Assembly: GCA_018806915.1 (NCBI GenBank) | Contig: JAGKQI010000091.1 | Span: 2,232,001 to 2,296,000, forward strand | Direction of reading: 5' to 3' | DNA from: Phytophthora colocasiae | Lineage: Eukaryota > Oomycota > Peronosporomycetes > Peronosporales > Peronosporaceae | DNA length: 64,000 bases | The notes under the pieces: generated by a model | The model's database searches: none | Seen by the model: the letters and a program-made list of their open reading frames with translations, nothing else | What the model was told of the DNA's origin: nothing | Translations under genes and position numbers: made by a program | Part shown: piece after piece, positions 10,901 through 19,497 of the stretch | How positions within the stretch are numbered: position 1 is the stretch's first letter | How the letters are laid out: every line of letters begins with the position of its first letter

Positions 10901-13900
10901 ACTTTCAACTGGGATACGTAATACACCTTGGAAACAACGACTCAGTTCTCGGAGACTGAAAACGTAGTGGAATTTCTGCGGTGTAGGCGGCATCGAGCGA
11001 CGTAACCAGTGCAAAACTTGCACAGAAGCTGCAGCAAGACGAGAAATCAACTCCATTAACGGCTTCTTAGCAGCTGTAGAACTGCTCGAGTCTGATTCCA
11101 ATTCAGCAACGAATTTCCAACGCATTAATTGTGCGAAAATGGACTCTGCGACTTCAGGAGAAGCAGATAATAGGTTTAAAATGAAGAAATGACGTTTAAG
11201 TCTTGCTGGTGCGTCATTTTTTCCCGCACTTGGGATCCCCATAGCTGCTAAGAAGCGTAAGCCTTCAATGACCTTAATATCTCCACGTTTATCCTTATCC
11301 AGGAAGCACAAAGTCCGAGTTTCAACTAATTGACGCACAACTTCAAGCGTAGGTTGATCTCCCCATTCATTCAACGCTGGCATGGACAGATCGTCCATAA
11401 ACACTGTAAGTTGTTGCCCATTGGACGGCCCGTACGTTTTTCCACCTCGTTTCTCTAATTCTCCTTCAATAGTAGCTTGGAAAGCTCCTCCAAGTGTTGA
11501 TCCAGCGAAAATTAATGTTCTTGATGAAATTCCTTCCGAGCCAGAGCCTCTAGTTTCGAAAAACATACGGGTAAGTGTGGATTTACCAGTACCAGGTTCA
11601 CCGACAAGTAGAACAGGTAATTGACTGGCGTGAAGATGTTCCAGTAGATGCAAAGCCCGAGCAGTATCAGTTGTGGGGATAATCAGACGTCCAACATTTA
11701 CCACTCCACTGGTACGTGTCAATAGATTCTCACACGTATCTAGAGTCCATTTTTCCCATTCTAAAGTCGACGGATGCAGGAAATGATCGAAAATGGTCTG
11801 ATGTGACCCAGTCTTTTGATCATTTGCTTCAATTGTTGACGATGGGAAACTACCAGGACTCTTTTCACTCAAATAAATGTGCAATTTCATACGGTCTTCA
11901 AGATCTAATACCCCTCCAATAGCCCAAGCGATGGAATAAGCGAACAATCTTTCCAATTCCAGCTCCATATCACCGACATTTTCACTCAATTCACTGCGAT
12001 CCATAAGCGCTTGTAAGAGATTAAAGCACGACTGAATCAGAGCTATACGTGGTGTATTCATCACTGGACGACATCTTCGATTTAAAAACTCAAATAAATG
12101 TCCAGAACCGAGTTTTTCTCCTCCCACTAATGTCCGTAGACTTCGAGATAAAGCTGATCGTTGTATTTCCGGTCGTAAACGAAGCCAACGTTGAGCAACA
12201 GGCTCCCAATCGAGATCCGTATCACTGACGTATACAATCCCTGCCCTTGAGACTGTCGCGGGTGAAGCGTTTCGTAAATCTTCGACTTCAAACACGAGTT
12301 TACAATTATCTGTCATTGGTAGACGATCACCATTCGCTAACGTTAACAGCTTGTTATCATCCAGTACAGTGTTTAAATTCTCAATCCAAACAGCGTCGAC
12401 AGGGCCGTCACAGACCAACCAGGCTATATCTTTACGGCTTCGGTCATTATACTTAGCCCAAATAGCTGCAAATACTCCGTCGACCCATTCTCCAGATAAT
12501 CTGTCGGTCTCACCGAATAATTCTTCAGCACGAACCGCTTTGGGGTTTAATCGCACTTGTCGGTGTGGAGTACGAGTAGAAAAACCCAACGCAGTCTGTA
12601 ATGTCCGTAAAATCTCGGATTTTCCGGATCCCGCGGGACCTACAAGCGCAATTCCATGACGAACAAGCTGCGTCTCGTACAACTGCGTGACTTTAGCGCT
12701 CCATGTAGCTGGAGGAGGCCAGCATTGGGATTTTTGCAGTACATCTTCAATCGCTCCAGCGATTTCGTTCGTACTATTCCCTCCAGAAGGTGATGGTTCA
12801 ACACCAGGGAAAATATCTCGAAGTAGAGATAAAAAGATTGGAACATCCGCAGCTACTAGTTTTGAAAGGTTCATATCCCTCAATGTCGTCATCAACAGTA
12901 ATTCTTCACTTGCCAGTAGGTTATCACGCTTGGTAGCACCAGCAGAACGTAATACAGACAGGATATTCCTCAATCCGAAATCATAGTGGCGCTGTTTCGA
13001 CAATTGACCCTCACAAACAGCATACAATGTCTTGAATTTACGTGCAAGTTCAGCAAAAGCGTCATATCCCACTGCACAAAGTCTCACTTTCATGATAATT
13101 TCACGATCTGGCACCATCATAGAGACTCCACGGAAAAGAGCTTTAAGGTTTTCAGGTAACTCCTGTCGTCCTTGATATCCTGGATTCATCGTGATGAAGT
13201 AAGCGGAATCTGTATGGAGACCAATGGGCAATGGATCACCAGGGAAAGTAAACGTGGTAGCTTGCACTCTCTTGGCGTTGGTGATGGCTAAAACTTGCTG
13301 TGCCACTACAGAAAGAACCGGTAATTCAATACGGTTAAATTCATCAAAACAGCCCCAAAGTCCGCCTTGACAGAGTCCTTTAAAGATCTTTGCCATATCG
13401 GAATACCGTTGTTGGTCAGTACAATTCGTGACAATCACGTACACTCCAAGACTGCGGCCAAGATCCTTCACCGTCTCGGTTTTACCGGTACCTGCAGGAC
13501 CAGCGGGAGCTCCACCTAGATACATTCCTAAAGCTTGAGAGAGCGTGATATACGCTCTGTCTGTCAACGGAGTGATCACTAGTCGTTCCTTACAGCCTAA
13601 ATACTCGAAAGCGTATTTAAAATCCACATCACAAATGGAAATCAAACAGGCATCAGGTCCCACAGAATCAAACGCTCCTTGACTGCCAATACGCCAATAG
13701 AATCGAGCTTGTTTCAACCATTCAAAGTCATTGGCATCCGATAGTTTCTTCTCTTTGTAAAGTCGACAAAGTTCCAGGAAACAATCACGTTGGTGTACTT
13801 GAATTGTAATCAACGTCTCCACTTTAGTACGTGTAAGTTTCGTTCCAAGATCCGTTAAACACCAAGATGAAAGCTCGGACAGCATTGTCCCATGTTTCTT

Positions 13901-16900
13901 TGCAGTCTGAGCCATTATCCCTTTAGTAGTTCGACATCTCTGCAGTGCATCTTGACATTCCGCAGTCCAACTCAACTGAATTCCAAGTAAAGCGAACTGC
14001 GCACAGGTTTTACTCACAAATTCACGTAAAGAACCGGACGAACATTCAGCAGCTGCTTGTCGACATAAAGTCTTGAGAGTCCGTCGCATTTCCTTCTCCA
14101 ACATCCCTAGCCAGTCCTCAATATTACCGTCAGGAAGAACTGGTTGTACTAAGGAGATTGTCTCTTCGTCATTACCCACCAAAGATTTAATCTCAATGAT
14201 TTTTCGCTTGGAATTTGGATTCGTTGCAGCAGGAGCTTTAGGGTCTGCAGTCATCGGACGTTCATGGACTACTTGACTGATACTATCGAAGATTTTCTCG
14301 TAGTATTGCTGTACAGCAGCTGGGTCCGATCCTCGAGAGAGAATTAGCAGTAAAAGAGGGTTTGACACGAAGTAAAACCGAGGGAACTTCTTCCTTTTCT
14401 GCTCGAGGTATCCTTCCAACGACTTCTGGCACTTCTCAAGTTCTCCGAAAAGAGAAGGAAGTGTACTACGTAGTAGCTCATTAGAGCAACACGACACGAC
14501 AAACCCTACTTCCGATGCTTTACTCATAACTTTAAGCCAGTCTTTGTCGATTTTCGCGAACTTTTTCGCTTCCAGTGGCATTTGCTTGGCGATATCTCCA
14601 CCTGTGAAAACCGATTCCAGTGACATCCACAAGGTTTGTACTTTTGCCCACAATTCAAGCACATCTGCTGTATCTGAAAGTTGAGCCAGTTTCGCTTGTA
14701 CTCGGTCTTTGAAAAATACCACATGCCTCATACTTAAAATGGCTTGGAGTTGTAGCTGCCCTTCTTCCAGATCCTCGATAATCTGCCCGTAACCTTTAAG
14801 CACAGGCACGTTACGTTGTCTCCACTCGCTAAACTCAAACGCTGTACCTGCCCAACGATCAGTGAGATCTCGAAGTTTATGCTCAATTTGCAGTTGCTTC
14901 TGAGCACTTTCACAAATATATTCAACATCTTCTTTCCACGTGAGAAGTTTTGCGTCAAGAACGTCCTGAAATTTAAACGATTCACTGTCGTAAGGTAAAC
15001 GTTGACCATTGCAAGCTTTGATTAGTTCTTCCCAGTGTCGAGGCTTGATACTTTCCCTTGTTAATTCACGGACAATTGGTAACATTTCGAGAAATTCCGC
15101 GATAACTTTCCGTAAAATACCATACGCTTCCCACTCGCATAAATTCTTAGGCATTTTCTTACATCTCAAGTCATAACCAGCGAAACAATCACTCATCCGT
15201 TCGACATTAACCCCCACTTGTGACCAAGCAATACCTCGGAACTCATCCATTGTCTTATCAACGTCCATATAGAGACCATAAAGCTGATCCAGAAGTGCCA
15301 TTTCTTTTCGAGTACGCACAATTTCAGGATATTCCGTCGGTCGCATCCCGAAAAGCTCCTCTCCAGCTGAAAAGACCTCTAATTTCCGTTCTCGAATTCC
15401 TAAAAGGTCTTTGAATCGTTTCAGACGTTCCACAGCTTCTGCAGGTTCAAGACCTGAAACCATTGGACCAATTGCTTCGTATTCGTTTCTAAAAACTGCC
15501 ACATCCGCTTGGAAATCCTTGACATCTTTAATCAATTGCTTCTTAAATCCTCCCTGCACTTCGGATAAATTATCCGTCACTTCTTCCGCATAATCCACGA
15601 GTTTCTTCCACGATCCACGTAGTACACTCTTCTGGTCCATTTCCTCTTTATCCATGTACCCTCCAGGGAGAAAATGCTCCAGCATATCGTACATATCAGC
15701 GATCGGGTTAAGTTCCATTTCAATCGCAGATTCTCGCTCTCTCACTTCTTTTAATACCCCCATAACGAATCGAAGAGCGTCGAGAGATTCCACCCGTGTA
15801 CTTAGTTTGGATGTCGTCGTTCGGATGTAATCAGTTAAGTTAAACAAAGCAGTTCGAGCTTGTTGGTGGACTTTATCCGAGTATTGAACCTTCCATTGAC
15901 GACATTCATTCCGTAATTGAAGCTTCAAGTTCTTCGTGTTGAGAGATAACACCGCAATGTTGTGTACCGGTGCGATCAATGAAATCTCCGCTTCGACAGC
16001 CATAAAATGACGTAATTCCGTCTCGAAATCCTGGATTAAAGGGTTTCTCTGCATGAACTGGTTGTACCGGAACTCCATATCTTCTTTCCAGAGCCAATCG
16101 TACTTTTTAAAGGCTGAAAGATATTCGTGAACTTGGTTTTTCGTGCCGTGAAGCGCTCCAGTAAGTAAAATCGCCACTTTAATGATCTCTGTATCGCAGC
16201 CAAGACGTTCGAATAAACTTGTACGTGCAGTTTCCGGAAAAACACTCTGTTGTCCCCATTCATACAAACTTTTCGAGCAGCGTAAGACAGCGACAGCAGA
16301 TCGGTTGATCGCTTTCTGGATATCATCCAAAGACGGACTTAAGCGGACAGAAGGCACGGATAATTGGACATCCACTTCGAAGAACGGTCGTTCCAAGAAG
16401 AGGAAACCTGTACCAGCCTTAGAACATACGCGTTTCTTGATGGCATCTAATGACTGCTTCGTGCACGTAACTAAAGAACGGTAGAAGAGATTTCGATAGA
16501 AACTCCGGAATGTTTCCATCGCTTCAACATCACACGTCACCGTTCCTGAAGTGGAAGCACCATTTACTGTTGAAGGAGTCCCATCAAGATGATACTCACA
16601 TATCAATCGTAGTACATCTTCCACTGCATTCTCAATCTCCACGTTCTTGGCTGCTAATTGTCTGGTAACATTAGCCACGTGTTTCTCCTGCATTCGGACG
16701 AAATCATCCAGAGCAAAAGATTGATCGGTTGGTAAATTAACCAACGAAGCTTTCGAAACAATCACTAAGTTCTTCTCAATCCGGTTCTCGATAGCATCTA
16801 AAACACTGGAAATGAGTTCTTCTAGGCGTTGTAAAGCTGCGTGAGCTACTGCAGTATACGCATCAATATTCATACTTGTCCACGTAAGAGTAACCAGTCC

Positions 16901-19297
16901 AGGTCGGAGTTTCTGCTGAAGATCTTCCAAATGTGGACGCAGTAAAACAGCAGTAACAGGAATGATTTTTGCAGTCACGCGGTCGTATTCGTGAAGTGCG
17001 TAGCTTAAATCGTTGTAGTAGGCCTTGAATTTATCCTCCTGTAGCATCACCATACGTGCGTTCTCCGGTACTTCAATCCCCATCCGATCTAGACACCGAG
17101 CTTCTCGAATTAACTGTAAAATCTCTTTGTCGAAATTCACAAAAAGTCTACCTGTTTCTGGATGTCGGATAATCAGAGTAGCATGCAATCCAGCTCGTGC
17201 GCTTTCAACTGAACGGCACCAGGCTTCATACCACAGATACTCGAAAGCCACTAAAGTGCGTGCTACTTTGTTGTACGTCTTGATGATTTTCTTAGAATCT
17301 TTTGTGGATAAAACTGTCGGATTACTCTCAAACTTCCGCATGGGTTCTTCAATCCGACGTAATAAATGACGCGACCAGAGAATATTACCAGCTACAGGAG
17401 GCAGGTTTCGAGCCACAGGAGGGTCATGTCGATGGCGTTCATACAGCTCCTGAACGTGAGATAGATCCAGTCCATAATTGTGAAAAATCACTGTGAATTT
17501 CGAGTCTAAATCGCTGCGTAACGTCTCGCGCTGCAGGATCTGCTGGAATTGTTTGAGTAATTGCAGAGATTGTTCGATACTGGTGATCGAGTCGAAGCTC
17601 ACGTTGATAAATTGCTGCAGCGAGGCCTCGAGATCCGCGATCTGAATGTTAAATTCCACATAATCCCGATCAAATTTGTTGTTGTGAAAATCCAACAGAT
17701 CATGCTTGTGCGAGCGAAATTCCCGGATAATTGTGTTAAAAGATGCCAATAAAGCATCCATCCCTTCTAGCGAATGCTGAGCCAAAGCTCGGAACTGGTG
17801 GATAGTGCTGAACATGTCGATTAGCTTAACCAATCGTCGACAGAATAGGTCAAACTTGCCGAAAATCTGCGTCTCGCTGAAGTCAAACTGCTTTCCTTTA
17901 GGCATCGTTAGGAGTTTGTCTTTTGTTAGTCGATACTGCTCTTGATACGCCTCGTTAAGCTTTAAACAGGCTTCAAGACCTACAAGTAGCTCTTCAGGGT
18001 CTTTCTCCCAAATTACCTCGGCAGGTTCTCGTCCAACCAAGCTGTTCTTGCACAAAGTGATCATCTGGTTGGTAATTTTCATAAAGAGTTTCGTCATTCT
18101 CTCCGTTGTGTTGTAGTAACGAGCGATAGTATGAATCATCTTGACAGCGTTCATCAGAGCCGGAAGAGCATCTACCACGGACGTTGGTGTACCATTATAC
18201 AATGGTTCAATGAAACGCTCCAGTGTCGCGAGATATTTTACATTATCCTTCGCTTCATTCGAAGCTTCCGTGATATTTGTGTCGATGAGCCTCCACTGCC
18301 TTAATAACGACGTAATTCCAAGCTTATCCATGACTCCATCCTGTAATTTCGAGACCACATTGAGAACGCCAGTGACCATTTTACACTCTTTTGTTTTGAG
18401 CTGTTCGGTAATCCCCATGAGTCTCTGTAGTCTTCGTTTCCAATACTCTAGCTCTGTAGCTGGACCTGCTTCTTGGGATTCCCATCGGCCTTGATCATTA
18501 TCTTCGAGATACGCCTCTGTCTGCTTACACCAATCCTTCACCAGCTCCACAAAGTGCTGCACTGCACTATCGTCAGTAGATAATTTGGATAAACTTCTGG
18601 AATCCGACGGATCGTATTTTTTATCCGGTTTGCGTAAATCCAGCCCTGTATTCATCGCCTTGAGGTTCTCTTGAACATCTGTCACGAAGCTTTTTAACCC
18701 CAACATGAATTCATTTCTCGCCTCACTAGCTGCTTGACCCCACTCACTCTCATCCCTCACTGTTAACATAGGTAGAAACAACTGCGAAAGGTGCGTTTCA
18801 ACTGATAACAACACGGACGAGTCGAGTACCCCGTACGTGAGCAAATGGTCGTTAGCTACTGCCGGATCTAAAGGAAGTCGAGGAGCTGTCTCGTATGAGT
18901 AGCTTTCATCCGTCTCAGGGGCACTTGAATCATCCTTGACACTGTGGTGGTCGTCCCGTTCTGCCGGTTCAGGGACGACCTTAGCGAAGAAGACAGCGCG
19001 TCCTTGTAGTGTCTCGTCCAGTCCGTCCGTCACGAATAATTCTTTCTTTATGTTTTTGTCTCTCTGTAGTAGTTCTGCTGTAGAAGACGAACCCGACACA
19101 ATTACATCGTCTGGAAACACACCCTTTGCCTGGTAGTAGAAGAAGATCTTGGTGGGGCCGTCCGACCGGAAGAACCGGGTGAGTTGTTCCATGATGCCGT
19201 TGCCCCGCATGAGCTCTTCCACTTGAGATTCATCCTGGAATCCCAGACCGAGCTGCAAACGCTGAATTATCCAGCGATGCCGTGCCTGGAACGCCAT
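4997..19297 (-). CDS. Axonemal outer-arm dynein heavy chain (gamma / DNAH5-DNAH8 type)
   Basis: 4766 aa in one uninterrupted reading frame. The first ATG is at 19297 (MAFQARHRW); the frame is open a little further up but without another ATG. Order: N-terminal tail (DHC_N1, about 1-1300), linker (about 1350-1800), then six AAA modules. P-loops: GPAGTGKTE at about residue 1933 (AAA1), GPAGSGKSE at 2220 (AAA2), GEPGTGKST at 2566 (AAA3) and GVGGSGKQS at 2984 (AAA4). A coiled-coil stalk with the microtubule-binding tip follows (about 3250-3550), then AAA5/6 and the C-terminal domain ending in LRGVALLC. AAA1 carries GGLWGCFDEFNRIELPVLS. Motifs such as LRDMNLSKLV and the final HW-LRGVALLC resemble DNAH5/8-type chains. 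The protein is the ATP-driven motor of zoospore flagella. Length is normal for the family. I see no frameshift; the absence of introns in 14.3 kb is notable. Confidence 0.95.
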   Translation of the reverse strand: MAFQARHRWIIQRLQLGLGFQDESQVEELMRGNGIMEQLTRFFRSDGPTKIFFYYQAKGVFPDDVIVSGSSSTAELLQRDKNIKKELFVTDGLDETLQGRAVFFAKVVPEPAERDDHHSVKDDSSAPETDESYSYETAPRLPLDPAVANDHLLTYGVLDSSVLLSVETHLSQLFLPMLTVRDESEWGQAASEARNEFMLGLKSFVTDVQENLKAMNTGLDLRKPDKKYDPSDSRSLSKLSTDDSAVQHFVELVKDWCKQTEAYLEDNDQGRWESQEAGPATELEYWKRRLQRLMGITEQLKTKECKMVTGVLNVVSKLQDGVMDKLGITSLLRQWRLIDTNITEASNEAKDNVKYLATLERFIEPLYNGTPTSVVDALPALMNAVKMIHTIARYYNTTERMTKLFMKITNQMITLCKNSLVGREPAEVIWEKDPEELLVGLEACLKLNEAYQEQYRLTKDKLLTMPKGKQFDFSETQIFGKFDLFCRRLVKLIDMFSTIHQFRALAQHSLEGMDALLASFNTIIREFRSHKHDLLDFHNNKFDRDYVEFNIQIADLEASLQQFINVSFDSITSIEQSLQLLKQFQQILQRETLRSDLDSKFTVIFHNYGLDLSHVQELYERHRHDPPVARNLPPVAGNILWSRHLLRRIEEPMRKFESNPTVLSTKDSKKIIKTYNKVARTLVAFEYLWYEAWCRSVESARAGLHATLIIRHPETGRLFVNFDKEILQLIREARCLDRMGIEVPENARMVMLQEDKFKAYYNDLSYALHEYDRVTAKIIPVTAVLLRPHLEDLQQKLRPGLVTLTWTSMNIDAYTAVAHAALQRLEELISSVLDAIENRIEKNLVIVSKASLVNLPTDQSFALDDFVRMQEKHVANVTRQLAAKNVEIENAVEDVLRLICEYHLDGTPSTVNGASTSGTVTCDVEAMETFRSFYRNLFYRSLVTCTKQSLDAIKKRVCSKAGTGFLFLERPFFEVDVQLSVPSVRLSPSLDDIQKAINRSAVAVLRCSKSLYEWGQQSVFPETARTSLFERLGCDTEIIKVAILLTGALHGTKNQVHEYLSAFKKYDWLWKEDMEFRYNQFMQRNPLIQDFETELRHFMAVEAEISLIAPVHNIAVLSLNTKNLKLQLRNECRQWKVQYSDKVHQQARTALFNLTDYIRTTTSKLSTRVESLDALRFVMGVLKEVRERESAIEMELNPIADMYDMLEHFLPGGYMDKEEMDQKSVLRGSWKKLVDYAEEVTDNLSEVQGGFKKQLIKDVKDFQADVAVFRNEYEAIGPMVSGLEPAEAVERLKRFKDLLGIRERKLEVFSAGEELFGMRPTEYPEIVRTRKEMALLDQLYGLYMDVDKTMDEFRGIAWSQVGVNVERMSDCFAGYDLRCKKMPKNLCEWEAYGILRKVIAEFLEMLPIVRELTRESIKPRHWEELIKACNGQRLPYDSESFKFQDVLDAKLLTWKEDVEYICESAQKQLQIEHKLRDLTDRWAGTAFEFSEWRQRNVPVLKGYGQIIEDLEEGQLQLQAILSMRHVVFFKDRVQAKLAQLSDTADVLELWAKVQTLWMSLESVFTGGDIAKQMPLEAKKFAKIDKDWLKVMSKASEVGFVVSCCSNELLRSTLPSLFGELEKCQKSLEGYLEQKRKKFPRFYFVSNPLLLLILSRGSDPAAVQQYYEKIFDSISQVVHERPMTADPKAPAATNPNSKRKIIEIKSLVGNDEETISLVQPVLPDGNIEDWLGMLEKEMRRTLKTLCRQAAAECSSGSLREFVSKTCAQFALLGIQLSWTAECQDALQRCRTTKGIMAQTAKKHGTMLSELSSWCLTDLGTKLTRTKVETLITIQVHQRDCFLELCRLYKEKKLSDANDFEWLKQARFYWRIGSQGAFDSVGPDACLISICDVDFKYAFEYLGCKERLVITPLTDRAYITLSQALGMYLGGAPAGPAGTGKTETVKDLGRSLGVYVIVTNCTDQQRYSDMAKIFKGLCQGGLWGCFDEFNRIELPVLSVVAQQVLAITNAKRVQATTFTFPGDPLPIGLHTDSAYFITMNPGYQGRQELPENLKALFRGVSMMVPDREIIMKVRLCAVGYDAFAELARKFKTLYAVCEGQLSKQRHYDFGLRNILSVLRSAGATKRDNLLASEELLLMTTLRDMNLSKLVAADVPIFLSLLRDIFPGVEPSPSGGNSTNEIAGAIEDVLQKSQCWPPPATWSAKVTQLYETQLVRHGIALVGPAGSGKSEILRTLQTALGFSTRTPHRQVRLNPKAVRAEELFGETDRLSGEWVDGVFAAIWAKYNDRSRKDIAWLVCDGPVDAVWIENLNTVLDDNKLLTLANGDRLPMTDNCKLVFEVEDLRNASPATVSRAGIVYVSDTDLDWEPVAQRWLRLRPEIQRSALSRSLRTLVGGEKLGSGHLFEFLNRRCRPVMNTPRIALIQSCFNLLQALMDRSELSENVGDMELELERLFAYSIAWAIGGVLDLEDRMKLHIYLSEKSPGSFPSSTIEANDQKTGSHQTIFDHFLHPSTLEWEKWTLDTCENLLTRTSGVVNVGRLIIPTTDTARALHLLEHLHASQLPVLLVGEPGTGKSTLTRMFFETRGSGSEGISSRTLIFAGSTLGGAFQATIEGELEKRGGKTYGPSNGQQLTVFMDDLSMPALNEWGDQPTLEVVRQLVETRTLCFLDKDKRGDIKVIEGLRFLAAMGIPSAGKNDAPARLKRHFFILNLLSASPEVAESIFAQLMRWKFVAELESDSSSSTAAKKPLMELISRLAAASVQVLHWLRRSMPPTPQKFHYVFSLRELSRCFQGVLRIPVESIALSPDKTLVRLWQHEHMRVFADRLVSLEDKQRFRDELTAVTEGLVVKSTGTASGLVSSASTKEKPSTGTSDGHNLPNNLHHFSRQNSVRSAFNMSWQGQIYVDFLQDQPQDEFGEPIGEFPRVYEPVANLSALRTRVETLLAHFNRENPARALPSLILFEEALSHLARLTRVLGLAQSNMMLVGVGGSGKQSLARLAAALSGHELCQLSVTKAYTFAAFLDDLRGLCKTAGQVGKGIVFLLTEAEIKDDSFLEQVNALLATGEVPGLFPRDELVAMASELRGIMQRECPDRPDTLQNLTRFFHDRVRRNLHIVLCLSPVSARFADRCREFPHLVNGCTIDWFLPWPEEALTAVSQGYLEKFVLETPPATKDALILQMGRMHQAVEKVSGEYFTRRRRRVVQTPRSFLSFLGTYKELYSEKLSEVRHQEGAVNLGLQKLGQGAQDVEKMKVVLKEEEAKLVVAEAAANKMLETLQVKSLEAKKENDIVQQIREQCLDDAAKILAEKEAAEEDLKRAQPFLDEAERAASSIRPNDLNELKKLAKPGDIIKLIFDCVAILQMAPLLKVERTSVTMGVGKEKHTCDFLLDSFQLAKSGMLADTRFLQNIFYFSKHQKDQMNDETLEFMAPYMDLAGFSAPVAKNASKAAEGLFCWVKAMSMYHEASKVVKPKLEALRIAEGKFEAAQSRLQSSEEKLQKCQNVLNRLQEDFQTQMAEKTRVEAFAQATKRKMEQATALIGGLGGEKLRWTEDSNRFVERKQHLVGDCALAAAFLCYCGPFNREYRDLLLRERLPFELGAGGPASPVKPPYSIPLTRGLALEEFLADAGSVSDWKLQGLPSDPLSIQNGMLVDRAPRFPLLIDPQGQALSWVLRREAERLPSVGVLSVSSPKLREILEHCVGEGKALVLDGVDGADPDPLMANVLDKNFIVRAKGKFVKIMDRVCEYHEEFALYLTTRVPNPHFSPELQARTLVVDFTVTQRGLEEQLLAQVIRQEQRSLEEQLERVQCELNANAKALVALDALLLERLSASKANLLDDVELVSVLANTKAKATEVNDKILAAEEVKRGIDEKREHYRPVAARGSVLYFGIVDFAVVNAMYQTSLDQFLLLFVRAIEEAERSTLASKRVTYIIETLTYIVFRYVNRGLYDRHRLSFLLMIALKILVAADCVSAADVTLFLKAGASRKLSSDQPKPFGWMPTGAWLNAIQLSSDKPHFRNLLGDLERSESAWRKWFEDNEPERLAVPDYEGLLFDPRAITANLHFHRLLLVRSLREDRTIPAVMDFIRAIELIEGVVGVSLSRLPALGPRYIEPITDTVESVYQEMRAETPVLYLLSPGADPTESIEQLARRKRQNVTTISMGEGQEAVAARTIASAMLNGAWVLLQNCHLGLNYMDSLCEALTVANGGGAGTSGAAPTRAPEFRLFLTSEPHPDFPIALLHRSTKVTNEPPAGLRAGLLRSFTVLVDQDKLDRLESPSWRSLLFTVCFLHAVVVERRKFGPLGFSVPYEFNAGDMGASLSFLERHLYTSPSPSWPTVQYMVAEVHYGGRITDELDRRLFRAYCDAWFNPTLLGGSFSFNPEVKLSTGTSASSSGQLFNYSLPDSSMAEIEEFQRYIAGFPSVDSPEVFGLHPNADLTYRVKEVSILLGTIVDTQPTDAEGGPTATSSKPGVAETREDIIQQKIRELLAGLPAGGEEALSEEALAQALRSKVLGGGLELPLNLFLCQEARALRQVLAYVRASLIKTQRALAGEVLLTSSLRETSQALFDGKVPPSWVANEQAWLAGTLGLWVTGLLDRVTQLRAWLDRGRPSSFWLAGFSNPQGFLTAVAQESTRAHASERWALDDVVYYSEVTDYERLEQIKQPPREGVLVHGLMLDGAAWNRPDGTLVEQEPKRLFAPLPAVYVTAATKAHKKTRAAQDHGPYGAYEAPVYRYARRTDKHYIFSVPLASRDHRPLHWTLRGVALLCSTDQ

Positions 19298-19497
19298 GTC
19301 GGACTCGTCAGGACTGCGTCTCTTCAAGATCTAAAATGAAGATCGATCAAGAAGTTAGTGTGTGAAACAACAGTTTCCATGCACGGCCAATAGGTCTCCA
19401 CAATTGAGATGTTCCGACCCTTTTAAGAAGATAGAAGAGATCGTTTCATAAGTGTAGATTGATAGTTGTTCAAACTTTGTGTGATCTTATGATAAAT

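Noticed and set aside
5023..19136. Numerous short frames inside the dynein gene on both strands
   Set aside because: All overlap the continuous 4766-codon dynein frame and show no independent features.
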